From the NCBI GenBank assembly GCA_021521415.1, contig JAIQDT010002063.1, forward strand, positions 310,001 through 374,000: 64,000 bases of DNA, in the 5' to 3' direction. Positions 11,716 to 24,415 of this stretch are shown here, in pieces. The translations under genes were made by a program, and so were the position numbers. Below the pieces are notes generated by a model. It was not told where the DNA came from. It saw only the letters and a program-made list of their open reading frames with translations, and searched no databases. This DNA is from Bidens hawaiensis (Eukaryota > Streptophyta > Magnoliopsida > Asterales > Asteraceae). Each line of letters opens with the position of its first letter. Positions within the stretch are counted from its first letter, which is position 1.

Positions 11716-13692
11716 ATCATATTAATGCATAATAAATAGAGTTAATTAAACAACTACCCCGTGGTTTACCTAAATGAACACTATTAATTAGTTATAATAA
11801 GGTTTTCGAGTAATAGGTACTGGTTCTATGAAATGGCTTCAATTATATAATAGTTTGGGGGTACTCAGACGTTAAAATTTCTGTTAAATTCAGGTAAATT
11901 AATAAAAATACCCTTTTATAGCTAAGGGACTCTTATGTAATAAATTATATCCAACTATGGGCACCATTTATGTATAAAAAGGAAAAAGAAAAAAAAACTG
12001 AAATCAAATATCAGTAATCAACCACCATAGCACTGCAAATTTGAGATCGCAACTACATATCGATACCATCAGCCGTCAAAGCAAAAGCCCCAATCAATGC
12101 AAGATCCATCATATACGAGACCTTTATAATTTGAATTTATGGCATGGAAGCTTCATCTATGGCAACTTCTCCATTGAGGTGGGCGTTAGAATGGTGGTGG
12201 GAGGTGGGATGTATACAATGGAAACCGTGATGATTAAAGACGAGGGGGACAATGTTTCTAGCTAATGGTTTTTTAACTAGGGTTTATATAATTTTTGGTG
12301 ATCTGATATCGATTTTATGCAATTAAGTGAAAATTATTTTTTATATTATGTGTTTGTTATAGTGAATTTCCCTCTACATTCGTGTCCTTATATGAAAACT
12401 TTTTGATATCGTATTCAAGTAAGAATGTTTCATGAATTTCTATGATATTATGACATTAAAAACCTCCATACACTCGTGTGTGTGTTTTTTTTGGGTAAGT
12501 TAACAGTCCCTAATGAGTTAAATATTTCCCTATTTCATTAATTAAACTATTTTTTAGTAATGTACATAAACAACCCCAAATATATAACTATTTACATATA
12601 TGGTACATTTGGTTATTAAAGAGGAAACCTGTCATTTTAAAAAATATTAATAGAAAAATTAACGTAAGCTGACGTTAGTATCCCGAAGTGTTTAAAATAG
12701 AAACTATATAACTTACACCGGTTTTTCAAAAACTTAATACCTAAAGGTATTATTTTGAGTAAACCATAACGACTATATATCGTCGTAATTAACTCATATA
12801 ATATAATAAGATGATTTAAAAAAAATGTTTTAAGCAAATTATTAGAAATCGAAATTTCTGAGTATACAACAAACAATAATATTCTTGTTTCAAGTTCTAG
12901 TTTTAAATTGACAAACCCGTTACAGATCACTATATGTCTATATGAGCATAGTAGAATAATATTTAAATTTAAAAGAGTAATGGTTATATACAAGTTATAA
13001 AAGTAACTTGATCATATCGAGACCTATAGTTTTTTCTATGTTCTATACAATAAGTAGTTTATATCTTATGACCAAACTATTAAAAGATGTTTATTACACT
13101 TGTATTTTATTATTATTATTTTTTGAACGGCTTTATATTACAATTTATTACACTTGTATAATACAAGCATAGAACTAAACCTTCATCGACCACCAACGTT
13201 CCCCTTAACCTTCTCTTAAAGTCTTAGAATGTGTTTGGTTTTAAATTTATGAAAAACGGGATATTAATGAAAATGACACTTTTTTTTTGTTAAGAAAATA
13301 TAAAGTGCATTCTTTTGAGGCTATTTAACATATGGATGCTTTGACTAGATCTTTTCGAATGAAGAATTATTGATTTATTGTTAATTAGGCCATCTAAAAC
13401 GAAAGTACACGCGAGGAAAAGACGGGACTAGTTACAATAAAACATAAAGATGATTTGGTGTAAAGTAATTCAACTGTACAGTTGGATAGCTTTCATTTAT
13501 ATTTTCAATTAAAAAAAGACAGTATCTACTTTATTTTTATATTTATATTTGTCCTTATTAGTAGTTACTAAGATTCAATGTGGTATTTTAGTGATCATGA
13601 ATTCATGATAGATTTAATCGGTTAATCTTATCTTACTATAATGATAAAAAAAATATTGAATATTATGTGTTAGGCTTACATTTCTTATAAAT
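11716..13692. other. AT-rich stretch, no gene recognised
   Basis: It contains one 118-codon minus-strand frame (12637-12993) of low-complexity Ile/Leu/Phe composition and no motif, judged to be chance. No element ends were recognised. Confidence 0.4.
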
Positions 13693-14055
13693 CTAATCTC
13701 CCATCTTATATATTCTAACTAACTATGGGTCATGAGTCAAAACTATTTTGTCAAGTGAGTTATAACATAGTGTAGATTTTATTCATTATTGAATTGTCAT
13801 TTTCATACCTAAGGTTTGACCAACAACGCAACGTTAGTAATTTTTTTAAATTTCTTGTAAATCAACACCTGACGTTTATATTAAAATCATGCTATCTAAG
13901 TACTTTTCATTAACTCCGTTTGTTTTTTTTTTCATTAAATCTACATTAAATTATTGTAACTTATAAGTATTTTGAGAATCACAATTAAAAATAACAGACC
14001 TTATTTATTTTTATTATTCGATAAATCTCATGTAATATACGGGTTCAAAAGCTAG
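13693..14055 (+). mobile_element. Helitron-like remnant (3' end recognisable)
   Basis: The right end has a degraded stem, CTCATGTAATATACGGG, then TTCAAAAGCTAG (CTAG at 14052-14055) followed by T, the usual Helitron terminus. The proposed left end TCTAATCTCCC near 13693 is only a guess. Confidence 0.35.
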
Positions 14056-14204
14056 TTAGTTGATATAAAAAAATTATTTTACAAAACAATGGTTAGACCA
14101 TGGCATCAGCCCGTTAAGTCTAAAACCTTCAATTTAATCATTTGTAGGGGAGACCTTTAGGCTAAAAGCCTTTTGATTTTCGATTTGGTAAATAAATATC
14201 TATA

Positions 14205-15617
14205 TCTATACTATATATAATACACTAAAAAGGGGTAAATTAAGACACTTCAAATTAAAGGATTTACAAGTGATGCTACATATGGTACAACCTTGAGTGG
14301 AGACAAAAGAGTAATTCTCACAATAAAACTAAGGTTTATTTAATATAGTTACAATATTAGTCCCTCAATTATAATTAAACTTAATGAATAATTATAATAA
14401 TAACCCTAAATCTATTACCTATATATTATTTTAATTTTCACTTTTAACCTAAATTCTCCCATAATTTTTAAACTTTATTAACTTTTTCATACTTTAATAT
14501 TTTTTTAAAAAAAATACACCATAAAAACGAGCATATTTTTATCTTTAATTTGAGTATGATATCGTCATAGTTTTTTCAGTTAAAAAAATACATTTTTATG
14601 TATGTGTGTTTGCAGTCTGTTTTTGATTGATTTAAATTAAACCGTGAACTAGGGGTGTTCTTCGGGTTATTTATTCGGGTTTCGGTTTGTTCGGGTCGGG
14701 GTTGTTCGGGTTTGAGCACAAAACAAATTGACCCAAGAACCAACCCAAATAAGTTCGGTTTGTTCGGGTTTCGGGTTAAACGGGTCGGGTTTAACAAATT
14801 AAAAAAATTTATCCACCTTTAACAATATAAAAAAACCATATTCTAAGTCGTTATAAAACCGTAACATACAACCATATTCAATAATGAATTATAATATTTA
14901 GCAAAACCTGAAATTTATCATACAAGCATGTATAAGACGGGATGGAGTGTTGTAACATGTGGTCAATACTTGTGTATATTGAAGAAACATGCCCAATACA
15001 TATTGGTTTAAATATTATACTATTTAAGTTTTTGAATTGAAGATACATTCTCAAAATGCTTTATGGTAATTAATACATTAGGATCCAATGTGATAGATCC
15101 ATATATTAATTGGAGTATTGAGAACAACCCAACAAGAATACATATGATCACTATGTTACTTCACCGCTAAATTACCCTATAAAAATTAGGATACATACAT
15201 CGATGTATCATAATTCGGGTTATTCGGGTCAACCCGAATAAGGGTATTTCAACCCAAATACCGACCCGAATATTTTATCTCGGGTTCGGGTTAGGAGTTT
15301 AATCGATTCGGGTGAATTCGGATCGGGTTATTCGGGTCTCGGGCCGCTTCGGTTCGGGTTTCTTATTCGGGTACGGATAAAAAACACACCCCTACCGTGA
15401 ACCAAACCTTTTGCAACAGGCTTTTGTCATCGAAAACCAAGACAGAACTTTTGAAAATTGAAAACAACTGGCCAAAAGGGAAAGAAAAAAAAATCAACAG
15501 TCAAATAAAACCGATGAACGGTTTTACGGTTTGAAACTGAACAATAAACATCTATAAATTTATTACGTGATTATCAATGTTTGCGTTTCCCGCTGCATGG
15601 CGCGGACACCCATCTAG
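14205..15617 (+). mobile_element. Non-autonomous Helitron carrying a hAT MITE
   Basis: The left end TCTATACTATATATAATAC follows an A. The right end has a GC-rich stem region (CCGCTGCATGGCGCGG, about 15590-15605), then CACCCATCTAG and a T (CTAG at 15614-15617). Without the inserted MITE and its duplicated 8 bp the element is about 660 bp. There are no coding genes. The order of events is clear: the Helitron landed first, then the hAT element jumped into it. Confidence 0.65.
14650..15394. mobile_element. hAT-type MITE, 745 bp, with 8-bp target duplication
   Basis: The ends are inverted repeats (TAGGGGTGT at 14650, ACACCCCTA ending 15394). They are flanked by the exact 8-bp duplication CCGTGAAC (14642-14649 and 15395-15402), the length expected for hAT transposition. 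Both ends carry subterminal arrays of TCGGGTT-like words (14.66-14.79 and 15.21-15.37 kb), a likely transposase-binding region. No transposase is encoded. Confidence 0.85.
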
Positions 15618-16221
15618 TACTATGTATATATATCACACACTCAGGTACTTTTAGTATACATGAATAATACACGGAATAACATGGATTGTCAGGTTAGAGA
15701 AAAAATGATGATTGGTTCGTTAATGTAATGAAATCAGTAGTTACACAAGGATTTCATTCTCTCTAAATCATTTATTCCTATAATTTACTTTTCTTTTCTT
15801 CTTTTTTATTTGTCATTTTCCTCTTTCATCTTACTTTCTCTACATCACCACTGCTTCCGCCTCCATCACTGTTACTTGACCATCTCACCATTGCCACTGA
15901 CACCATCACCACCATCATTGTTTCCATCGCTACCACCACCAAACTGTCGCCTTCACCTCCAACGTCGTTGCCAATACCATTTTTTATTTCGGTAAATATT
16001 ACATGATTTTGAGGCAATGATATTTTTCTCAATTGTACTTTCTTTCTGTGACTTTTCGTTCCTAACGAACAACGTGAATTAACTATTGATTCTATTCCTA
16101 CATGTTAACCTAACAAGTTAACAGAATAACAAAGATCTATTTTATATGTTTGTTCATCAATTTCTTTTGTTTATTCATTCCCTCATCAGTCCAATACCCA
16201 TACCAAACAGATCGATCCTCA
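15618..16221. other. No gene recognised; CCACCA/CT-rich patch
   Basis: 15.81-15.98 kb is rich in CACCATC and CTCTTTC words and gives opposed short frames on both strands. It may be a captured 5' gene fragment but shows no protein motif. Confidence 0.35.
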
Positions 16222-16365
16222 GTTTTGATATTTTTTTTTAAATTTTTTTACAACAACTTAGATGCTCATCTAATCTACCAATAATTCTCTCTCGTAGTTT
16301 ACAGCAAGATTCGAACCTTCAACCGTTAATGAAAGGACAAAATATCAATGAGTATAATCTTGTTC
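16222..16365 (-). mobile_element. tRNA-derived SINE
   Basis: Read on the minus strand, a tRNA-like head contains the pol III B box GGTTCGAATCTTG, preceded by a decayed A-box-like TACTCATTGATA about 30 nt upstream. A SINE-like body and an A-rich tail (AAAAAAATTTAAAAAAAAA) follow. Layout and wording resemble Au-type plant SINEs. Confidence 0.6.
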
Positions 16366-18724
16366 CATATCTTCATTCTCAATTTGTTTTGAATAATTAA
16401 TGAGCCTCGACGTACATTTTACTTTAGAATACAAACTAACAAAAAGGAATCATATTAAAAAAAGGCCGAGAAAAGTTGCACCCATAGCCATATCCAACTC
16501 ATTCGAAATGGATTAAAAACCAAATTAAATTAATATGTATAGTGAGTAATTATTATATAACATCATTTTAAAATATTTAAGATACTTAAATAAACCTTTT
16601 CAGCACATTCCCCCCCAAATTATATGGACAATCATTGCATAAAACTTAAACATCAAACAATGAGATAAAGTTTCATACGTCAACCAATTAGTGGCCACAT
16701 ATCCAAATTACATGTCTTAATAACAATGCTTTGCGTGTAATCAATTATGCATGACTTTTGATGACTTTTATGTCCCATGATATCAATGGTAGCCATTTAT
16801 TTTTTAATTTTGTTATATTGTTGCAATAAGTATAAGTACATGCATAATATGCATTGGAAGCTTATTAGGAGCATAATAGTTTGAACTTTTTATTTTTCAT
16901 AGTCATCACACAATATGGATGATAACTTTGTTTTAAGATGTATATATTATAACATGGTAAATGTAACAAGTAAAGAAAGGACGCACATGACAAGCAAATT
17001 GACTCGGACACCATCCCTCATATTACCTTCCAAGAACTGGTTGAAAATATCACAATGAAAGAGTCTCCTCACATATTAGACATGTGAGGCTAGAGGAACA
17101 ACCGACGCCTATATTGTACATGTATATAGTCAATATATGTGAATTCCTTTGGGTTTTAAAAAACTAATTAATATGGTTTCCATCTTTGGTATAAACATAG
17201 ATCGAATGAAAAATGTTAGAGTGGTCAAAGTGGTGTACACAAACATAAAACATAATTTAAATATGCATCTAGACGTACATTTAGGCAGGCTTAGGTCGTT
17301 CGACTTAGTTTCTATTTAACTTTAGTTAGGTATATTAAGGCCCATGGTTCAGCTACAGCTAAGAGTAATTTTCCTTTTATTTAACTTGTAGGTTTGATAC
17401 TTGTAATTATTGAAACTCTTAAACTTACATGTGAAATTATTTTTTTGTCCTCATATACATTATGATATAGCACGTGTGTGTGTGTATATATTTGTATAAT
17501 CTGGATATAGTTTTGCTATAAAATAACAATGGAGATGACATAAAGATGGATGCTAACATACCTCAATGTTTTTGTTTTCATTAACTTCTTCCATATTCTA
17601 ACAAAAGAATAATAATGAAAATATTATAACTAAAACATTATTCTATTTAGAAAAAAAACAATAGATTCGTGTTATATAATAAAATTTGTGTTGGACTACT
17701 TGAAACCTAGCTTGTGCAGATTTTGAAAGAATATAATTGAAAATAGAATAAAAACAAGATTTACAATCCTCTCAAAGTGGGTTTCGTGCTAACATAGAAG
17801 TTGAATAATAGAAACTTGTGACAAAATTCTTATCTTAAACCTTGTATTTTATGTCTGGATTGAGATTCCATGACAAGAACTTAAATAGTATTACAGGTTA
17901 CTTGTAAAAGTTAGTGTGCTTACTTGAAAGTAAAAATGGGTCTTTTTTCTCTATTTTTTTTTATCGTGTATTATTATTTAAGCCGATTACCATATAATGA
18001 AGTAAAGTTAGAGTTTGAAGCCTTCACTTTGAGAAGCCTCCATAATTTGGAAGCACATATAACCTAGGTTTGTTACCGAGAGATGGAGAGATTGATAGGA
18101 GTACGAAGAGTCAGATGAGCTGGTAACGCATGCAACATGTATCTCCAAGGTTTCCAATTAAGTTGGCGAAGTTTTCCATGTTCATAAAATTATGAAAGTA
18201 TGTAGCAGGTGCTGACGTTTAAAACAATGTAAAAAGGTTAAAAACCTATTAATCTGCTCCCCCATTCACCACCCTGCTCGCTCACTCGCTCTCTCCCTCT
18301 CTAGGTTTCTACATTACCAAATTTCTATATCATTGTACGTAACCTTTTATTTATACAAATCAATAGCAAATTAGAAACAATTTTCACCTTATTCAGCTTT
18401 CATATTATATAAGGTGTACCTTTCTCGTCATACTTACATGCAAATGTTAATATATCGACTTACATGCTTGGATTTCAAGCTTTTTCCACAAAGTATATCC
18501 ACTTGAGATTTCTTTTCACTTGTTCTAAATTTCCCGTCGTTAAATTTTCCATCAGCGCCGTCCGACTCATGCTTCTCTTTCTTAATTTTTTTTTTCAAAC
18601 CACCTATTTGAACACACAATTTTCGAACCCGGCCAACGATCAAACTTTTCTATATCCACATACATGCGATAGGAGACAAATGAAAGCTAGATTCGAACCT
18701 GAAAACTAAACAAACACCTTCATA
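16366..18724. other. Intergenic region upstream of the BKI1-like gene, no gene recognised
   Basis: AT-rich DNA. A pyrimidine-rich CTCGCTCACTCGCTCTCTCC stretch near 18.27-18.30 kb looks like a 5' UTR or promoter-type sequence but is not followed by a convincing frame. Confidence 0.4.
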
Positions 18725-18784
18725 AGTCTTGTTTATGGTATGTTTAACAAGAAAAGTCTTGTTTATGGTATGTTTAACAAGAAA
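18725..18784. repeat. Perfect 30-bp tandem duplication
   Basis: AGTCTTGTTTATGGTATGTT plus AACAAGAAA(A) is present twice in a row without mismatch, about 270 bp upstream of the BKI1-like start codon. The identity implies a recent slippage or duplication event. Confidence 0.85.
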
Positions 18785-19053
18785 AGGAAAAGATTCTTTA
18801 CTTTCATAAAATTATCTTTTTTATCATAGCTGTAAAATTGAAAGGGACACATTATTTTTTCTAAAAAAATCAATTTTGATTAGATCCCTCTGTCTCATGG
18901 TCTTCATTCCACCACACCCTTTCTTATATGGACAAAAGACTGAAGTATTCTGCACCTAACTAGACTTGTTCTCATTCTCTCTGCCAACACACTTCTCTCT
19001 CTCTCTTATCTCTTCAGTCTAAGTGATCATCAATCATCACTAAAAGTATAAGC

Positions 19054-19313
19054 ATGGAAGTTGTAAACATGAGAGATCATACACTACAAAATGATCAAAC
19101 CTACATCAAGAAACGAGACACAACCCTACAAGAAATTAGTATCCAAAATCCATCTCCACCACCACCAACAGCCACCACATCTCCACCATCAGCCTCAGCT
19201 TCTCCTACTCATGAATTTTCATTCACCATCTCTCTCAACCCTAGCCCACCTCCAAAATCCACACAAGATACTCATAGATACTTCAACAACACCACTTATA
19301 ATATTGATAATAA

Positions 19314-19345
<32 letters not shown>

Positions 19346-20145
19346 ATAATAATAATAATTATGACAATGATGTCAGCTTGACACCACCACCAGAACCATT
19401 GACTGCTATTGACCTATCTCCGGCCGATGACATCTTCTTCCACGGCCACCTCCTCCCCCTCCACCTCCTCTCTCATCTTCCGGTATCCGTATCGCCTCGC
19501 TCTTCCACAAACTCTATGGACAGTTTTACCCTTCCCATGAGAGACATTTTAAAAGACCAACATAACCCTATTGGAAACACTAGCTTCCATTATCACCACA
19601 GGAACACCTTCTCGGATTTCAACTTGCCCAACAATAATAATGTTAATCAAACAAGACCAAAGTCGAAATCTTTTTCGATATTCGGCCGGTCCAAGTTGAA
19701 AAAAGGACAACTTGATCAAGATCAAGAACAAGAAAGAAACAACAATAACTCCAAGAAGAAGCTTAAACAAGAAGTGGCTCAACTCATCAAAAGGTACATG
19801 AAAATGGTGAGACCATTTATGTCATTTACAAAAGAAAAGAGGCCGAATAATACCGAGTTTAATCGGCAGCCTCATTCGTTTTCTGGTAACTTGTTGAGCT
19901 CCAGAAGAAATGGTTTGCCTGTGGATATGAACAATAAAGGTGTTGGGAAAAGAGGGAAGTTTTCAGCACCCGCGTCGATGAGGACTTCCCCAACGAACAG
20001 CGGGATACTTATGGCTTCGGGAACCGTAAGCCCGGCTAAAAGCACAACTAGTGATAGCACCATGGAAGAGTTACAAGCTGCCATTCAAGCTGCTATTGCT
20101 CATTGTAAGAATTCTATTGCAATTGAAGATAAAGTTCAAGCTTAA
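19054..20145 (+). CDS. BKI1: BRI1 kinase inhibitor 1-like protein (BKI1), intronless
   Basis: A 363-residue, Ser/Pro/Asn-rich protein with BKI1 landmarks in order. These are a Pro-rich N-terminus with HEFSFTISL (53-61), AIDLSPADDIFFHGHLLP (118-135), a basic KSKSFSIFGRSKLKK stretch (203-217), a Lys/Arg-rich segment KKLKQEVAQLIKRYMKMVR (235-253), and a C-terminal helix TMEELQAAIQAAIAHCKNS (336-354). In the family the basic segment anchors the protein at the plasma membrane until brassinosteroid-activated BRI1 phosphorylates a tyrosine in it (here probably Tyr248). The C-terminal motif binds and inhibits the BRI1 kinase domain. Arabidopsis BKI1 is slightly shorter (~337). The start follows a CT-rich leader (18.97-19.02 kb) with a weak TATA-like sequence near 18923. 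A poly-Thr/poly-Asn tract (88-102) is encoded by (ACT)n(AAT)n. Assignment by recalled motifs. Confidence 0.85.
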
Positions 20146-20300
20146 TAAAGCTTAATATTCAAGGTTCACAGTATAATCAATCTTCTTAAATTGTTGTATA
20201 TAATAATCTGGTTATATATTTTTGTATAATTGATCTTATAATTCGAAAGTATCATTATATTTGTTCTGGTTGTATACATGAACATAAACAATAAAACAAA
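20146..20300 (+). terminator. Likely 3' UTR / polyadenylation region of the BKI1-like gene
   Basis: AATAAA overlaps the stop region (about 20144-20149). Further AATAAA-type hexamers occur near 20287-20297 in a T-rich setting. A plant polyadenylation signal in the second cluster would give a ~150-nt 3' UTR. Confidence 0.45.
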
Positions 20301-20869
20301 TCAGTTCTTATATTAAATTAGACCAAAATAAGTTCTCTGGGATTTGTGTTGGTCACTAAAGATATTGTTAAAGACGGAACCCATATATGTCATTTTTTGA
20401 AAGTTAAGAAAATAATTGTTTTTATGTTAACTTCTAGTACATATGATATTATATTCTAATGCAATATTGTTTTCATTCCACAAGATGTTAGAATTATAAG
20501 AGTGACTTCAACCAATATCCATAGGAGGTGTAGGTCCCAAATTTTCTTGTTTGAAAAAACCAATTTGCTGTATTACCAATAAACGACTACCATCATGTGT
20601 AAGTGGAGCCACTATATTATTTACATTTTCAAATTTAAATTCATCGCTCCTCAAATTAAAATTGTTATTATCAATTATTATCAAGAATTAAAATAAAACT
20701 TACTCCTTTTTTTTGTTTCATTATTGCCATTTATCAGAAAATTATTCATTTTTTCCATACTGTGTTTACACTCCTCATGAGATTTTAATAAAATTTTATG
20801 TATAATAGTCACCAAAATTTTGTTCTTCAACATCGATGATGTTAGCGATATATCCGTTTTGATATATAT
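20301..20869. other. No gene recognised
   Basis: AT-rich intergenic sequence downstream of the BKI1-like gene. Confidence 0.4.
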
Positions 20870-21245
20870 ACATATAGAGACAGGTTCAAGAGAAAATTCA
20901 AAAAAAATGAGAAACTCTTTATTTTACATGTAAAAAAATATTAAAAAAATCACTTTTCATGTAAAAACACACTTTTACATAATCTTTTTAAAGAGTTTTA
21001 CATATAAACACATGTAGAAACCGTTTCCAGAAAAAAAATAATTAATTTCAGTTAAAAAATGGTAAGAATTTTCTGTTTACAAAATTGTTTTTTTATTTAA
21101 ATGTCTTTTATATGTATTTATAAACAAAAAAGTTTACGCTAAACTAACTTTTTACATGTGAAATCGAGCTTTATATTTTTTTTATATGTAAAATGAAAAG
21201 TTTTTCAGTTCCTTATTTTTTTGATTTGGATGTAATTGGCAAGAA
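20870..21245. mobile_element. Probable foldback MITE remnant
   Basis: The left segment (GAGAAACTCTTTATTTTACATG, about 20909-20930) is an imperfect inverted copy of the right segment (ATATGTAAAATGAAAAGTTTTTC, about 21183-21205). Words of the type TTTTACATGTAAAA recur between them. Pairing is loose and the boundaries are approximate. Confidence 0.4.
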
Positions 21246-21361
21246 TTGAGAAACATGGATGGTCCTGCCCATATGAAAAAATAAACGTTTTGGACTAAAT
21301 TCACATTATTTGGCAAACCAAAAGATGAAAAATGACACTTTACTCAAAAGAAAGAAAAAAA

Positions 21362-21420
21362 CTTTAGCTTTACGATGTGTGGGCCTGTGGGAGTTCAAAT
21401 CTCATGTCCGTAAAAAAAAT
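21362..21420 (+). other. Possible SINE head fragment (B-box-like)
   Basis: TTAGCTTTACGATG followed ~30 nt later by GAGTTCAAATCTC and then an A-run has tRNA-promoter spacing, but the A box is poor. Confidence 0.3.
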
Positions 21421-21708
21421 GTGTAACTTAAAAGCAAGGAGCGTGAGCAGATGTTAAAAATTATTCAGTTGAATGACTTCAGTTATTATACAAACAAATA
21501 TACAAGAAAGGATCAAATAAGAAGTTTGGTTTTTCTAAGAAGGCCAGGAAGGAGTGTATTTTAGTCTACTACCTTAATATTGAAACCCATTTAATTTAAT
21601 TTTGAAAACCCACTTAAATTTTCACTCATCTCCTACAATTACCACCTCCCACCTCCACCCACCGCCACCACCTTGCCGAAAAAGTCTTCGGAAATTCGCC
21701 GGAAAAAA

Positions 21709-21905
21709 AAACACTATGAAAACACAATGAAAAAGACACAATGTAAAAAAACACAATGAAAATAAAAACACAATGACAAAAACACAATTAAATAACACAA
21801 TATAAAAAACACAATGCAAAAAACACTATGAAAAAATAAAACACACTTGTCTAACACAATTTTGTAAAACACAATTATGATAAAACACACTTTGTAAAAA
21901 CCCAC
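21709..21905. repeat. Degenerate minisatellite of AAACACAATG-like units
   Basis: Around fifteen copies of AACACAATG/AACACTATG/AACACACTT separated by A-runs fill ~200 bp. Minus-strand frames rich in Phe/Val/Leu are artefacts of this composition. Confidence 0.8.
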
Positions 21906-22394
21906 GATTTTTTTTTATTTTTATAAAGCAATATGGTACTCATATAAAAGATAAAAACACACTCATTTTTATGGTGAAATTGTTTTGAAAAAAATGTCGT
22001 ATAAAAAAGTTATGGACTCTTGATATGATTATTAACTGACTGTTTTAATTAAATTAAACTATGATTAAAAAGCATTAAATTTTATTTAACAGCAATGCCA
22101 ATACATCATTTGCATTTATATTAATTACTATAAAAAAAGAGGTAACTTCTCTCATTTATTACTATTTAAGGTAACACTGGAGTTGTAGGAAGGATCAATT
22201 TTTATTTTTTGGAAAAAGACCCTTGGACTAATCTCATTGGTAGGTAGGTTGGTTTGCCATGTGTAAATAAAAAAAAAGTAAAAACCATTTTTGTTTGGTA
22301 TTTCTTCATGAAAGGTTCACTGTGAAGAACTAGTTTACAATCAATTCCCATGCCATATGAGTTATGACAACTAATTATTGGTGGTTATTTTTTT
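21906..22394. other. No gene recognised
   Basis: AT-rich spacer with A-runs between the AAACACAATG minisatellite and a SINE-like element. Confidence 0.4.
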
Positions 22395-22640
22395 TCTTTT
22401 TTTTTGAAACGGCCAACTAAGTAACGCCGGTTACTCCGTACGTGCTTCCCATTGGCTAAAGGTAGCCCGAGCCGACCACTAGTCCGAACAGACGGAGCCC
22501 CTAGCGGTCCACCTGTTGAGGGATTCGCCGGATAAAACCCGACCCCCACGCCCGCCAAACGGCACGACAGCGAGGAGCCGGTAAAACCGGGTAAGATCAG
22601 GACTCGAACCCTGACAAGCCAGGGTCATCCATCATATCTC
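22395..22640 (-). mobile_element. SINE-like element with pol III B box
   Basis: On the minus strand, GGTTCGAGTCC (a perfect B box) sits near the 5' end. A GC-rich ~190-bp body and an A-rich tail (AAAAAAAAAGAAAAAAAA) follow. The A box is not convincing. GC content is strikingly higher than in the surroundings. Confidence 0.5.
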
Positions 22641-22875
22641 CCACATAAATTGATTTTTGTTTAATAACTTAACTTAATTTATTTTTTGAATGAAACTAAA
22701 AACATATTTCTTTAAAAGAAAATTTTGAATATTCTGATATAAATTTTTTAGAAAATGGACTTTTTAAAAAAATATGTATTTCTTTTATAATATGATTCCC
22801 ATATAATATTATTGGTGCATAAACTTATTATCTTAAAATATTATTTTTATTTATATTTTAAAAAATTATAAACCA

Positions 22876-23368
22876 TATTTATATAATAAAAAGTTTGGTT
22901 AGATTGATCGGGTTGGTTGTGAATGAGAATGAAATATTAGGTTTGGTTGGGTTGTGTAGATGAAAGAAGGATACAATTTTTTAATATTAGATTGGATTGG
23001 ATTGGATTGGTTTGTGAATGAAGGTAATATTAGATATGGATTTTAGGCTGGTGCCACAACTTCCAAATCAAAATTAAAAGATATGTTAGCAAATATACAT
23101 ATGTTAGTCAAAATTATTTTTTGATAGATTCGATATTATATAATTTCAATTTAAAAAATCAACATGTGTAACTTTTTCGTGATTTTGAAGAAATGATTTT
23201 AGAATACACCATGAATTCATATTAATATTTAATTAGAAAATATTATTTGAACTTATAAAATCATTTAATTTGATAAAATATATGTTTTTTTAACATTTAA
23301 TCAGTTATTTTATAGCCTAATTGTATTTCTTTTAAGTATCCCGTGCATCACACGGTTTCTAAAGCTAG
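22876..23368 (+). mobile_element. Helitron-like element (3' end clear, 5' end tentative)
   Basis: The right end has CCGTG-CATCA-CACGG (stem-loop, 23341-23355), then TTTCTAAAGCTAG (CTAG at 23365-23368) followed by T. The left end is placed near TATTTATATAATAAAAAG because Helitrons often begin with a similar A/T block, but the expected TC is missing. It contains a GATTG microsatellite at about 22991-23010. Confidence 0.45.
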
Positions 23369-23939
23369 TTTCTAATATAATATTAAATACATAAACATAA
23401 GATCAAATCGCATTATATCACATACGTACATTTGTTAATTTGTCGATTTATGTCTATTTTTCTACAACAAAAAAGCCAATGAAATTTTGTAATCTTAAAC
23501 TAATCATGAAGAAGTTTTAAGTTGAAGATAAAACTTTAAAGGTAATGATGGTGTAAATGATTCGCCAAAATGACCCACCAAAGAGTGTTCTTAACCTTTT
23601 TCTGTTTTTTCAATAATAGAGTAATCAGCATTTATTTTCTGTTTCAATACGAGGATTAAAAATTTGTAAGATATTCGTATGTAACTTAAATTAAATAACT
23701 AATACAAACTTGAGTCAAGAATAGATTGAAGATTTCTTTAGAATGATTTATTTGGTGCAAGTAATGTTTCAAAATTTCTTATGTAAGCTTAATCTTTATG
23801 TATCTAACTCCTGACTTGCTAGTCTCTTGAGCTTTTTATAACATTTCATCGTCTTTGAAAAAAAAATCATATACAATGTGCAAGTTTGTAGGTTGATGGA
23901 CACCATATGACATGTTAATAAAAGGTTGGTGGTTTGTTT
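23369..23939. other. No gene recognised
   Basis: AT-rich spacer between a Helitron-like end and a GGGTA-rich element. Confidence 0.4.
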
Positions 23940-24379
23940 TATCCGAAAAAAGCCCGAGCCCGACGGGTTTACTCGAAACTTGAAATAAATAGGACGGGTA
24001 TACCGGAAACCCGATGGATATGGGCCATGTATGGGATTCAGATTTAAAAGTTTTCGCGGGTATGGGTTTAGATGATACCCGACTCGATTACCCGAAAATG
24101 CATACATGTTGTAACATTCGTTAATTTTTAAACCCAAAAATCCGACCCTTTTTAAATTTTCGGTTTTGTTTCTATTTAAATTTATATATTTTTATAATAT
24201 TATTAATTAATCTCAATGTTTGTTAATGTATTTTATGTGATCATTTATATGCAATTATACTTTTCACCACCCTTGTAGTATTACATACAAATTTAAAACA
24301 TTTATAATCAAGATCAAATATTTATGTACATGTCCCATGCAATTTACTAGAATTATTATTTAGCTACCACTACTACTAC

Positions 24380-24415
<36 letters not shown>

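Noticed and set aside
12637..12993. 118-codon minus-strand open frame
   Set aside because: Low-complexity Ile/Leu/Phe composition in AT-rich DNA, no motif, no promoter or splice context.
23796..24137. 113-codon minus-strand frame with Asn/Pro/Tyr repeats
   Set aside because: Created by the GGGTAT/ACCCGA-rich hAT-like sequence and crossing the solo-LTR boundary.
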